From Acidobacteriota bacterium (GTDB lineage: Bacteria; Acidobacteriota; Thermoanaerobaculia; UBA5066): a DNA stretch of 40,755 nucleotides. This document shows, piece by piece, positions 34,548 to 40,755 of the stretch. Position numbers and translations under genes: made by a program. The stretch covers positions 1 to 40,755 of the forward strand of contig JARXKK010000014.1 in the NCBI GenBank assembly GCA_030278895.1, in the 5' to 3' direction. Each line of letters starts with the position of its first letter. Position 1 is the first letter of the stretch. The notes below the pieces were generated by a model that did no database searches, was not told the origin of the DNA, and was given only the letters and a program-made list of their open reading frames with translations.

Positions 34548-34927
34548 GGCCTGGACGTGCCTTCCCGCCCGTAGCGGTCCGAGAGCCTGACGACGTCGTC
34601 GAGCTCGGGCGTCGAGACTTCGACCAGAAGGCAGTCGGCGCCGTCCGCATACATCCGGTGGCGCGTTCCAGGGGTCACGTGAAAGGTCTCTCCCGGGCCC
34701 AGCCGAAGGTCCGCTCTTTCGCCCTCTCTCTCCAGCTCGAGTCCGAGCGTTCCTTCGAGCACGTGGATCGTCTCTTCCTTGCGGTTGTGATACTGGTACG
34801 AAAGCGATTCCCCCGCGCGGATCAGGATCAGCTTCCCGGCGTATCGCCCTGTTTCCGCGAAGATCCGCTCCTCGCCCCAGGGCTTCGGCACGATCCGGGG
34901 ACGGCGCGACGAAAGGCGTTCGCTCAT
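34544..34927 (-). CDS. Cupin, mannose-6-phosphate isomerase type II-like
   Basis: A 127-residue single cupin barrel. It matches the C-terminal isomerase domain of bifunctional GDP-mannose enzymes: KPWGEERIFAETGRYAGKLI (about 14-33), SYQYHNRKEETIHVLEGTL (metal His/Glu), and GETFHVTPGTRHRM (second metal His). It may interconvert mannose 6-phosphate and fructose 6-phosphate, or only bind a sugar phosphate. The gene overlaps both neighbours (ptsI stop and the secreted protein's start), so it is part of the PTS operon. Whether it is a stand-alone isomerase is unproven. Confidence 0.8.
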   Translation of the reverse strand: MSERLSSRRPRIVPKPWGEERIFAETGRYAGKLILIRAGESLSYQYHNRKEETIHVLEGTLGLELEREGERADLRLGPGETFHVTPGTRHRMYADGADCLLVEVSTPELDDVVRLSDRYGREGTSRP

Positions 34928-36702
34928 GCCCGCACTCCGGCGGCGCTTCTCTCGAGATCGCGCAGCTCCTGAGCGAGGAACGCCGCGACCTCGTCGGCCG
35001 TCGAGAGCGAAAATGCGGCGCGGGCGACGCGCTCGGCATCCGGGATCGAAATTCCGCGCAGGAACTCCTTCACCACCGGAACGGTGCGCGGCCCCATCGA
35101 GAATTCGCGGATTCCGAGCCCGAGGAAAAGGACGACGAGGGCGGGGTCCGCGGCCATCTCGCCGCATACGGAGAGCGGCTTCTTCGCGTTGCGGGCGGCC
35201 TCGGCGACACGCGCGACGAGGCGGAGCACCGCCGGGTGCGTCGGCCGGAAGAGGTCCGCGACGGTTTCGTTCGCGCGGTCGACGGCGAGCGTGTACTGGA
35301 TGAGATCGTTCGTGCCGAGAGCGAGAAAATCGACCTCGGGCGCGAGCAGATCGGCAGTCATCGCCGCCGACGGAACTTCGATCATCGCGCCGAGCGGGAT
35401 GTCGTCGGGCACGGGGATCCCCCGCTCGAGGACGTCTTCGCGCGCTTCCTTCAGGAGAGTCCGCACCCGCCGCATCTCCTCGACCCCCGAGACCATTGGG
35501 ACGAGGATGCGCAGGTTGCCCCCGGCCGCGGCGGCGAGCAGCGCGCGCAGTTGCGTCGAGAACATCTCGGGCCGCGCGAAGCAGAGCCGCACGCCCCGAA
35601 GACCGAGGACCGGGTTCGACTCGTCGGAGCCGATCAGGTGACGGGCCCCCTTCTTTCCGCCGAGGTCGTACGTGCGGATGACGACCGTGCGCGGCGCGAG
35701 CCGCTCGATAACCTCGCGGTACGCGGCCGCCTGCTCCTCCTCGGAAGGGAACTCGACTCCCTCCTTCGACAGGTAGAGGAACTCCGAGCGAAACAGCCCG
35801 ACGCCGTCGGCGCCGTATTCGAGGACGTCGCCGATCTCGCTCGAGAGCTCGATGTTCGCGCGCACGATCACTTCGGCGCCGTCCCGCGTGCGGGTGACGC
35901 CGCCGTGGCTTCGCTCCTTGAGCGACCGCTCGTGCCGGGCTTCCTGATCGCGGCGGTTCCGGAAGAACGCGATGACGTCTTCGGAGGGCTCGCGCCAGAC
36001 GATGCCGTCGCGGCCGTCCACGACGACCCGATCGCCTTCGCCGACCTCGGTGAGGAGCTGCGGGATTCCGACGACGGCGGGAATGCCGAAGGAGCGCGCG
36101 AGGATCGCCGCGTGGGACGTGCGTCCGCCGCGCTCCGTCACGAAGCCCACGACCCGGTCCCTCGGAATGCGCACGGCGTCGGACGGCGTGAGCTCGTCCG
36201 CCACGAGGACGATCGCCTCGCCCGCGAGGTCCTCCATCCGGAGTCGGGAGTTCTCTTCCCCGCCGAGATGCTTCTTCAGCACGCGCGCGACGTCCTCGAT
36301 GTCGGCGGCGCGGTGGGCGAAGTTCTCGTCCGGGAGGCTCCGGAAACGCGCCATGAGGTCCGCGGTCGTCTCCGAAACGGCCCACTCCGCGTTCACCTTT
36401 TCGTGCGCGATCCGCCGCTCGATCGGACCGAGGAACGTGCGGTCCTGCAGGAAGAGCGCGTGCGCATGGAAGATTCCCGCGTACTCCGAGCCGAGGCGCT
36501 CTTTCACGTGGCGCGCCGTAGCCTCGATCTCTTCGGCCGCGGCCTCGGACGCCCGGCGGAAGCGCTCGATCTCGGATTCGATCTCCTCGGGCTCGAGCGT
36601 CCGCTTCGGCGAAGAATCTTCCCGCGAGACCCACAGGACAGCCCGACCGACGGCCACGCCGGGAGAGACGGGTATGCCGGTGAGCGAAAGGGGGCGCTTC
36701 AC
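34924..36702 (-). CDS. ptsI: Phosphoenolpyruvate-protein phosphotransferase (PTS enzyme I)
   Basis: Transfers phosphate from PEP to HPr, the entry step of the PTS. The 592-residue protein has the HPr-binding helical region, the phosphorylated His197 in GGRTSHAAILAR, and a PEP-binding barrel with RTYDLGGKK, EFLYLSKE, LGTNDLIQYTLAVDR and Cys513 in SVCGEMAADP. It is full length with no NTR-type GAF domain, so it is EI rather than EI-Ntr. Start is GTG at 36702, 20 bp after the ptsH stop. No EIIB or EIIC gene is in the window, consistent with a regulatory role. Confidence 0.95.
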   Translation of the reverse strand: MKRPLSLTGIPVSPGVAVGRAVLWVSREDSSPKRTLEPEEIESEIERFRRASEAAAEEIEATARHVKERLGSEYAGIFHAHALFLQDRTFLGPIERRIAHEKVNAEWAVSETTADLMARFRSLPDENFAHRAADIEDVARVLKKHLGGEENSRLRMEDLAGEAIVLVADELTPSDAVRIPRDRVVGFVTERGGRTSHAAILARSFGIPAVVGIPQLLTEVGEGDRVVVDGRDGIVWREPSEDVIAFFRNRRDQEARHERSLKERSHGGVTRTRDGAEVIVRANIELSSEIGDVLEYGADGVGLFRSEFLYLSKEGVEFPSEEEQAAAYREVIERLAPRTVVIRTYDLGGKKGARHLIGSDESNPVLGLRGVRLCFARPEMFSTQLRALLAAAAGGNLRILVPMVSGVEEMRRVRTLLKEAREDVLERGIPVPDDIPLGAMIEVPSAAMTADLLAPEVDFLALGTNDLIQYTLAVDRANETVADLFRPTHPAVLRLVARVAEAARNAKKPLSVCGEMAADPALVVLFLGLGIREFSMGPRTVPVVKEFLRGISIPDAERVARAAFSLSTADEVAAFLAQELRDLERSAAGVRA

Positions 36703-36722
36703 ACCGGCATCTTAACCGCGGC

Positions 36723-36992
36723 TCAGTCGGCCTCGTCGAACTTGCGGTCCACGAGGTCGCGGAGGGCGGCGAGCGCCTGTTCTTCGTCGCTTCCCTCGGC
36801 GCGCACGAGGAGCGGTGTTCCCTTCCCTGCCGCCAGGAGCAGGAGACCAAGGATGCTCTTCCCGTCCACCTCGTCGCCGTCGCGCTCGAGCGTGATCTTG
36901 GCGTCGAACGAGGACGCCGTGTGAACGAGCTTCGCCGCGGCGCGCGCATGCAGGCCGAGACGGTTTTTGAGCGTGAGCGTCTGCTCCTTCAT
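36723..36992 (-). CDS. ptsH: Phosphocarrier protein HPr
   Basis: An 89-residue phosphocarrier. His15 (RLGLHARAAAKLV) accepts phosphate from enzyme I. Ser46 (DGKSILGLLLLAA) is the site used by HPr kinase/phosphorylase, whose gene lies three genes upstream in the same operon. Both sites are intact, so this HPr can carry PTS phosphate and a regulatory phosphate. Start ATG 36992 overlaps the EIIA stop (ATGA). The length is normal. Confidence 0.95.
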   Translation of the reverse strand: MKEQTLTLKNRLGLHARAAAKLVHTASSFDAKITLERDGDEVDGKSILGLLLLAAGKGTPLLVRAEGSDEEQALAALRDLVDRKFDEAD

Positions 36993-37441
36993 CGCTTCGG
37001 CGCTCCCGGCGAGCCATCGACGAGCTCGGCCGCGGCCACGATGGCCCGGCGCCCGCGTTCCACGAGCGTATGCGCGATGTCGCGAGGGTTCCGGCCTTCG
37101 CGCGCGAGGGCGCGCGCTTTCACGACCATCGGGAGGTTGATGCCCGAAACGATCTCGATCGTGCCCGGCTCGAGGAACGCGAGCGCCAGGTTCGACGGCG
37201 TGCCGCCGAACATGTCGGTCAGGAGGACGACGCCCATTCCGCGGTTCACCTCGGAGATCGCCTTCTCGAGCCGCCGGCTCGCGGCCTCGGGAGCTTCGTC
37301 CCACGCGAGCGACAGGGCTCCGAGGTCGTCGGGCTCGTCGGGCTCGAGCATGTGAACGGTCTCGCGCATGGCGTTCGCGAGCGGCCCGTGAGACAGGAGG
37401 AGGAGACCCACGAAAGGACCGGCGGAGGTCGTCATGTTCAT
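36989..37441 (-). CDS. PTS EIIA component, mannose family
   Basis: A 150-residue EIIA-Man type protein. The phosphorylated His18 is in LLLLSHGPLA, and VVLLTDMFGGTPSNLA (about 71-86) is the family block. No EIIB domain is fused and no EIIC/EIID genes are nearby. It is probably a regulatory phosphate acceptor downstream of HPr, taking the place that PtsN has in enteric rpoN operons. Start is ATG at 37441 (MNMTTS) or 37435 (MTTS), just after the rapZ stop. The stop overlaps the ptsH start. Confidence 0.9.
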   Translation of the reverse strand: MNMTTSAGPFVGLLLLSHGPLANAMRETVHMLEPDEPDDLGALSLAWDEAPEAASRRLEKAISEVNRGMGVVLLTDMFGGTPSNLALAFLEPGTIEIVSGINLPMVVKARALAREGRNPRDIAHTLVERGRRAIVAAAELVDGSPGAPKR

Positions 37442-37443
37442 GT

Positions 37444-38313
37444 TCAGTCGAGCGCCTCGTCCCGGTGCGAGACGCGCACCGGATAGCCCATGGTCGCGAA
37501 ATCGCGCGCGAGGCGTTCGGCGACGTATACGGACCGATGGCGGCCGCCCGTGCACCCGATGCCGATCGTGAGATACGCGCGGTTCTCGCGCCGGTAGTTT
37601 GGAAGACAGAAGGCGAGAAAGTCCCGCAGGTGGAGGTAGAAGGGCTCCGTCTGGTCGCCGGCCTCGATGAACCGCGCGACCTCGGGATCGCGCCCGGTCC
37701 GGGCCCGGAGGCGCGCGTCGAAATGCGGGTTCGCGAGAAACCGCACGTCGAAGCAGAGGTCGAGCGCGGCAGGATGCCCGTGCTTGAACCCGAAGGAGAT
37801 GAGCGACACCGCGAGGACGCCTGGGTCTCCCGGGTCCCGGAAATTCTGCGCGACGGCGGCCCTGAGCTCGTGGACCGTCATGGCCGTCGTGTCGAGCACG
37901 AGGTCCGCCTTCTCCTTCACCTCGGCGAGGAGGCGCCTCTCGAAGGCGACGGCCTCGCCGAGAGAACGTCCGTCGGCGAGCGGATGAGGCCTCCGAGTCG
38001 CGGAAAACCTGTTCAGGAGGGCCCGGTCTTCGCAATCGAGAAAGACGACCGTGATCGGAAGCCGCTGGCGGAGCTTGTCGAGGAGACCGGGAAAGCGCTC
38101 GGCGAAGTCGGGATTGCGAACGTCGAGCACGACCGCGTTCTTCCGGCGCGGCATCCGGCCCGCGGCGACCTCTCCGGCGAACTCCTCGAGAAGGGAGAGC
38201 GGCAGGTTATCGACCGTCGTGTAGCCAATGTCCTCGAGCGCGTGGGCGACGTAGGACTTTCCGGAGCCGGAGAGTCCCGTGGCGACGACGAGGCGCGTCC
38301 CGTCCCCCGTCAC
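37444..38313 (-). CDS. rapZ: RNase adapter / nucleotide-binding protein RapZ (YvcJ family)
   Basis: A 289-residue P-loop protein. Walker A is GLSGSGKS (about 13-20). VDNLP, VFLDCEDRALLNRFSATRRPHPL, SFGFKHGHP, and the C-terminal IGCTGGRHRSVYVAERL are all conserved. In E. coli RapZ guides RNase E to the GlmZ small RNA to control glmS; in Bacillus YvcJ affects competence. Which applies here is unknown. Start is GTG at 38313, overlapping the hprK stop (GTGA). Position beside hprK and PTS genes is typical for the family. Confidence 0.95.
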   Translation of the reverse strand: MTGDGTRLVVATGLSGSGKSYVAHALEDIGYTTVDNLPLSLLEEFAGEVAAGRMPRRKNAVVLDVRNPDFAERFPGLLDKLRQRLPITVVFLDCEDRALLNRFSATRRPHPLADGRSLGEAVAFERRLLAEVKEKADLVLDTTAMTVHELRAAVAQNFRDPGDPGVLAVSLISFGFKHGHPAALDLCFDVRFLANPHFDARLRARTGRDPEVARFIEAGDQTEPFYLHLRDFLAFCLPNYRRENRAYLTIGIGCTGGRHRSVYVAERLARDFATMGYPVRVSHRDEALD

Positions 38314-39338
38314 CGCGCCCTCTCCCGGGCGATGAACTTGCGCCGGGTCCGCCGCGAAATCACGAAGCGATCGGAGGCGGCCTTTCGGGCGATCTCGTCG
38401 TGCACCTTCGCCGCGATCTCGCGCGCGGCGTTGAAACCGCGCCGCTTCAGGAGCTGGTTGCGCGCCGCGATCTCGACGAGGAGGGCAACGTCGCGGCCGG
38501 TCGCGACCGGCATCCGCACGCGCGGAACGGCAACGCCGAGAATGTCCTCGAACTCCTCGTCGAGCCCGAGCCGGTCGACCGTCTGTTGCGCATCCCAGTC
38601 GGTCAGCTGGATCACGAATTCGACCGTGTGCCGCTCGAGGACGGCGGCGACGCCGAAGAGCATCGGGACGTTCACGATCCCGAGGCCGCGCAACTCCATG
38701 TGATGACGGATGAGCCCGGACGAGGAGCCGATGAGAACGTCGTTCGGAAAGCGCTGCACGACGACGAGGTCGTCCGCGACGAGGCGGTGCCCGCGCTGGA
38801 CGAGAGAGAGCGCGCACTCGCTCTTGCCGACGCCCGAGTCGCCGAGGAGCAGGGTTCCGAGACCGCCGACCTCGAGAAGGACGCCATGGAGGGTCGCGCG
38901 CGGCGCGAGAGATTCCTCGAGAAACGCGGTGAGCCCCTCGATGACGATGCTCGTCATGCGCGAAGTCGTGAAGAGCGGGATTCCCCGGCGGCGGCACAGG
39001 TTCGTCAGGACGGAGCCGGGCTCGATTCCCTTCGTGACGACGACGCAGGCCAGCGGCAGCCGGGTGAAGGCGTCGAGGCGCTCCTTGGCCAGGCTCGCCG
39101 ACAACGTCCTCAGGAAGTCGAACTCGCTCTTTCCGAGAATCTGGACGCGATTCGGCTTCACGTAGTCCATGAAGCCCGCGATGGCGAGGCCGGGCTTCTG
39201 CACGCGCGGCCAGTCGATGGGCCGATCCAGCCCCTTGTTCCCGGCCGCGAGCTCGAGGCCGAGCGAAGAGAGAGCGGGAGATCGCAGATCGCCGGCGCGG
39301 ACCAGAGGTTTCGTTTCGGCCGGATCTCTCATCGTCAC
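38310..39338 (-). CDS. hprK: HPr kinase/phosphorylase
   Basis: Adds or removes phosphate at HPr Ser46 in response to metabolite levels. The 342-residue protein has the N-terminal DRTGG-like domain (about 1-135). The kinase core has catalytic-region His151 (LHGVLLEV), Walker A GDSGVGKSE (about 166-174), and the signature HHMELRGLGIVNV (about 212-224). Start is GTG at 39338; an ATG two codons later has GAGG at a good distance and may be the real start. Located 15 bp after hpf. In Gram-negatives this enzyme usually goes with an incomplete regulatory PTS. Confidence 0.95.
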   Translation of the reverse strand: MTMRDPAETKPLVRAGDLRSPALSSLGLELAAGNKGLDRPIDWPRVQKPGLAIAGFMDYVKPNRVQILGKSEFDFLRTLSASLAKERLDAFTRLPLACVVVTKGIEPGSVLTNLCRRRGIPLFTTSRMTSIVIEGLTAFLEESLAPRATLHGVLLEVGGLGTLLLGDSGVGKSECALSLVQRGHRLVADDLVVVQRFPNDVLIGSSSGLIRHHMELRGLGIVNVPMLFGVAAVLERHTVEFVIQLTDWDAQQTVDRLGLDEEFEDILGVAVPRVRMPVATGRDVALLVEIAARNQLLKRRGFNAAREIAAKVHDEIARKAASDRFVISRRTRRKFIARERAR

Positions 39339-39353
39339 GCCTCGCCTTCTCGC

Positions 39354-39890
39354 CTATTCGGGGGCCACGAGGCCAATCGTCCCGTCCTTGCGCCGATACA
39401 GGAAGCGCAGGGCGTGGTGAGAGGCCGGATCGCGGAAGACGAGGATTTCGCGGCGCGAAGATGCGAACGCGGTGAGGGCGTCCTCCTCGAACATCGCGCG
39501 CGGTGCCTGGCTCTCACGCCGGGGCCCGGCGCGCCGCGCCACCTCGGTGGCCGGCTCCGTCGGCCAGCTCCCGGGGTTTCGCACCGGTGAGGCGGCGCGC
39601 TTCTTGACGCCCGTCGCCTTCGTCTTCGACTTGACCGCCTGCGCGGCGATCCGGTCCATGACTTCCTGCGCGGCGCTCGTCTGGTCTCCCGCGCGGGCGG
39701 CCGCGGTGAGCGTGCCATGGCGCCCGGACACCGAAACCTCGACTTCCAGGTCCTTCTTTCCCGCCGTCACGACGACGTGCGCCTCCGCGTCGTGCGGAAG
39801 CGTGCGCGCGAGCTTGGCAAGCTTCGTCTCGACGATCTCACGCAGACGCGGGTGGAGCCGGACGTGCCTGGCGGTGAAAGTGGTCTTCAT
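39354..39890 (-). CDS. hpf: Ribosome hibernation promoting factor, long form
   Basis: A 178-residue S30AE protein that dimerises 70S ribosomes into inactive 100S particles in stationary phase. The N-terminal domain (about 1-95, TFTARHVRLHPRLREIVETK) binds the decoding region. A basic linker follows (about 95-125, KSKTKATGVKKRA). The C-terminal dimerisation domain is about 130-178 (REILVFRDPASHH, YRRKDGTIGLVAPE). Both domains make it the long HPF type. Start ATG 39890 overlaps the rpoN stop (ATGA), with GGAGGAACC in front. The hpf-after-rpoN order is widely conserved. Confidence 0.94.
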   Translation of the reverse strand: MKTTFTARHVRLHPRLREIVETKLAKLARTLPHDAEAHVVVTAGKKDLEVEVSVSGRHGTLTAAARAGDQTSAAQEVMDRIAAQAVKSKTKATGVKKRAASPVRNPGSWPTEPATEVARRAGPRRESQAPRAMFEEDALTAFASSRREILVFRDPASHHALRFLYRRKDGTIGLVAPE

Positions 39891-40755
39891 GGTTCCTCCT
39901 TGAGGACGACCGGGTCTGTTTCGCCGATCTCCTCCGGTTCCACCTCGTGCCGACCGGACCCGGCCGCCGTCTCGCCGACGCGGCGTATCGAGCTGGCCGG
40001 AATGCGGAGCTCCTCGCGATACTTCGCGACCGTGCGGCGGGCGATGCGGATCCCGTCGCGCAGAAGCAATTCGGCGAGGCGGGCGTCCGAGAGAGGATGC
40101 GCGGGGTCCTCCGCCTCGACGAGACTGCGGATCTTGCCCTTCACGGCGAGCGACGAGACGTCCTCCCCTACCGACGACGCGATCGCCGAATGGAAGAAGA
40201 ACTTCATCGGGACGAGGCCGCGAGGGGTCGCCATCCACTTGTTCGAGACCACGCGCGAGACGGTGGATTCGTGCATGCCGATGTCCTCGGCGACGTCGCG
40301 GAGGACGAGGGGCCTGAGATGAGCCACCCCGTAGTCGAAGAAGTCGTGCTGCTTCTTCACGATCGACTCGGCGACGCGCACGATGGTGCGCTTCCTCTGG
40401 TCGAGGCTTTTGAGGAGCCACTGAGCCGCGCGCATCTTCTCGCGCAGGTAGCTCTTCCCCTCCCCGTCGAGGGCGCCGTCGCGGGAGAGGAGCATCCGGC
40501 GGTAGAGCGCCGAGACGCGAAGGCGCGGCAGGCCGTCGTCGTTGAACAGGATGACGTAGTCCTCCTCGACCTTCACGACGGCCACGTCGGGTTCCACGTA
40601 GATCGTCCGGGAGGAGTCGTAGGCGCGGCCGGGCTTTGGGTCGAGCCGGCGGATCCAGTCGTGCGCCTGCTGGATGTCTTCGAGCGGCACGTTCATCTGC
40701 CGCGCCAGAAGGGCGGCGGGTTTAGAGCCCAGCTCCGCGAAGCGGTGGGTCACGA
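39887..40755 (-). CDS. rpoN: RNA polymerase sigma-54 factor, C-terminal part (cut by window end)
   Basis: About 289 residues of RpoN are present; the N-terminal activator-interaction region lies beyond base 40755. Visible are the core-binding part (SLDQRKRTIVRVAESIV, DFFDYGVAHLRPLVLRDVAEDIGMHESTVSRV-type region, about two thirds of the fragment), the HTH, and the RpoN box ARRTVAKYRE near the C-terminus, which reads the -24 element. The last 40 residues are an acidic extension. It is the first visible gene of the overlapping hpf-hprK-rapZ-PTS operon. Confidence 0.95.
   Translation of the reverse strand, partial: VTHRFAELGSKPAALLARQMNVPLEDIQQAHDWIRRLDPKPGRAYDSSRTIYVEPDVAVVKVEEDYVILFNDDGLPRLRVSALYRRMLLSRDGALDGEGKSYLREKMRAAQWLLKSLDQRKRTIVRVAESIVKKQHDFFDYGVAHLRPLVLRDVAEDIGMHESTVSRVVSNKWMATPRGLVPMKFFFHSAIASSVGEDVSSLAVKGKIRSLVEAEDPAHPLSDARLAELLLRDGIRIARRTVAKYREELRIPASSIRRVGETAAGSGRHEVEPEEIGETDPVVLKEEP

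Overview
The window is a gene-dense, strongly GC-rich piece of a bacterial chromosome. The largest gap between genes is about 140 bp, so no stretch over 300 bp lacks a gene. An LptF/LptG lipopolysaccharide exporter marks the organism as Gram-negative. The gene set (homogentisate pathway, an rpoN-hpf-hprK-rapZ-PTS regulatory cluster, a long hibernation factor, a stand-alone SOUL protein) together with the high GC fits Acidobacteriota best. A deltaproteobacterial/myxobacterial relative is possible; this placement is inference from content only. No tRNA, rRNA, CRISPR array, insertion sequence or prophage was seen.

Layout. 1-2400: end of an enoyl-CoA-hydratase-like gene, then tyrosine catabolism (hmgA, hppD) on the minus strand. 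2418-7529: a DRE-TIM acyl transferase of the isopropylmalate/homocitrate synthase type, a Xer recombinase, a lytic transglycosylase, a small membrane protein and guaA. 7661-10681: a three-gene module (beta-decarboxylating dehydrogenase plus aconitase-type large and small subunits) whose substrate cannot be fixed by sequence. 10706-14257: a BLUF photoreceptor, a long-chain acyl-CoA synthetase, a universal stress protein and a SOUL protein. 14349-16845: a Cys/Met-metabolism PLP enzyme translationally coupled to a YgbA-type protein, then a family 2 glycosyltransferase. 16933-23961: an orphan FtsX-like permease divergent from dnaE, then a CCA/poly(A) polymerase family gene, a secreted hypothetical and rsmD.

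24013-27526 is a compact S-adenosylmethionine cycle operon: metK, an ArsR-HTH/methyltransferase fusion resembling SahR, and ahcY. A dyad overlaps the putative promoter between metK and the regulator, suggesting that SAM/SAH turnover is self-regulated here. 27545-29902 encodes LptF and LptG fused in one polypeptide. 29903-33811 holds parAB, a DUF151 bifunctional-nuclease gene and miaB. 33840-40755 is one tightly overlapping minus-strand operon, read in the order rpoN (partial), hpf, hprK, rapZ, a mannose-type EIIA, ptsH (HPr), ptsI, a cupin and a secreted coiled-coil protein. This looks like a regulatory PTS without visible sugar permease: HPr carries both His15 and Ser46, and the kinase for Ser46 is in the operon.

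A recurring pattern is a TANNNT box 6-7 nt (sometimes 10 nt) before the start codon with no Shine-Dalgarno sequence (hppD, xer, guaA, the PLP enzyme, the glycosyltransferase, the SahR-like gene, lptFG). This suggests that leaderless mRNAs are common in this organism. Genes inside operons are instead joined by ATGA/GTGA overlaps or have clear AGGAG sites.
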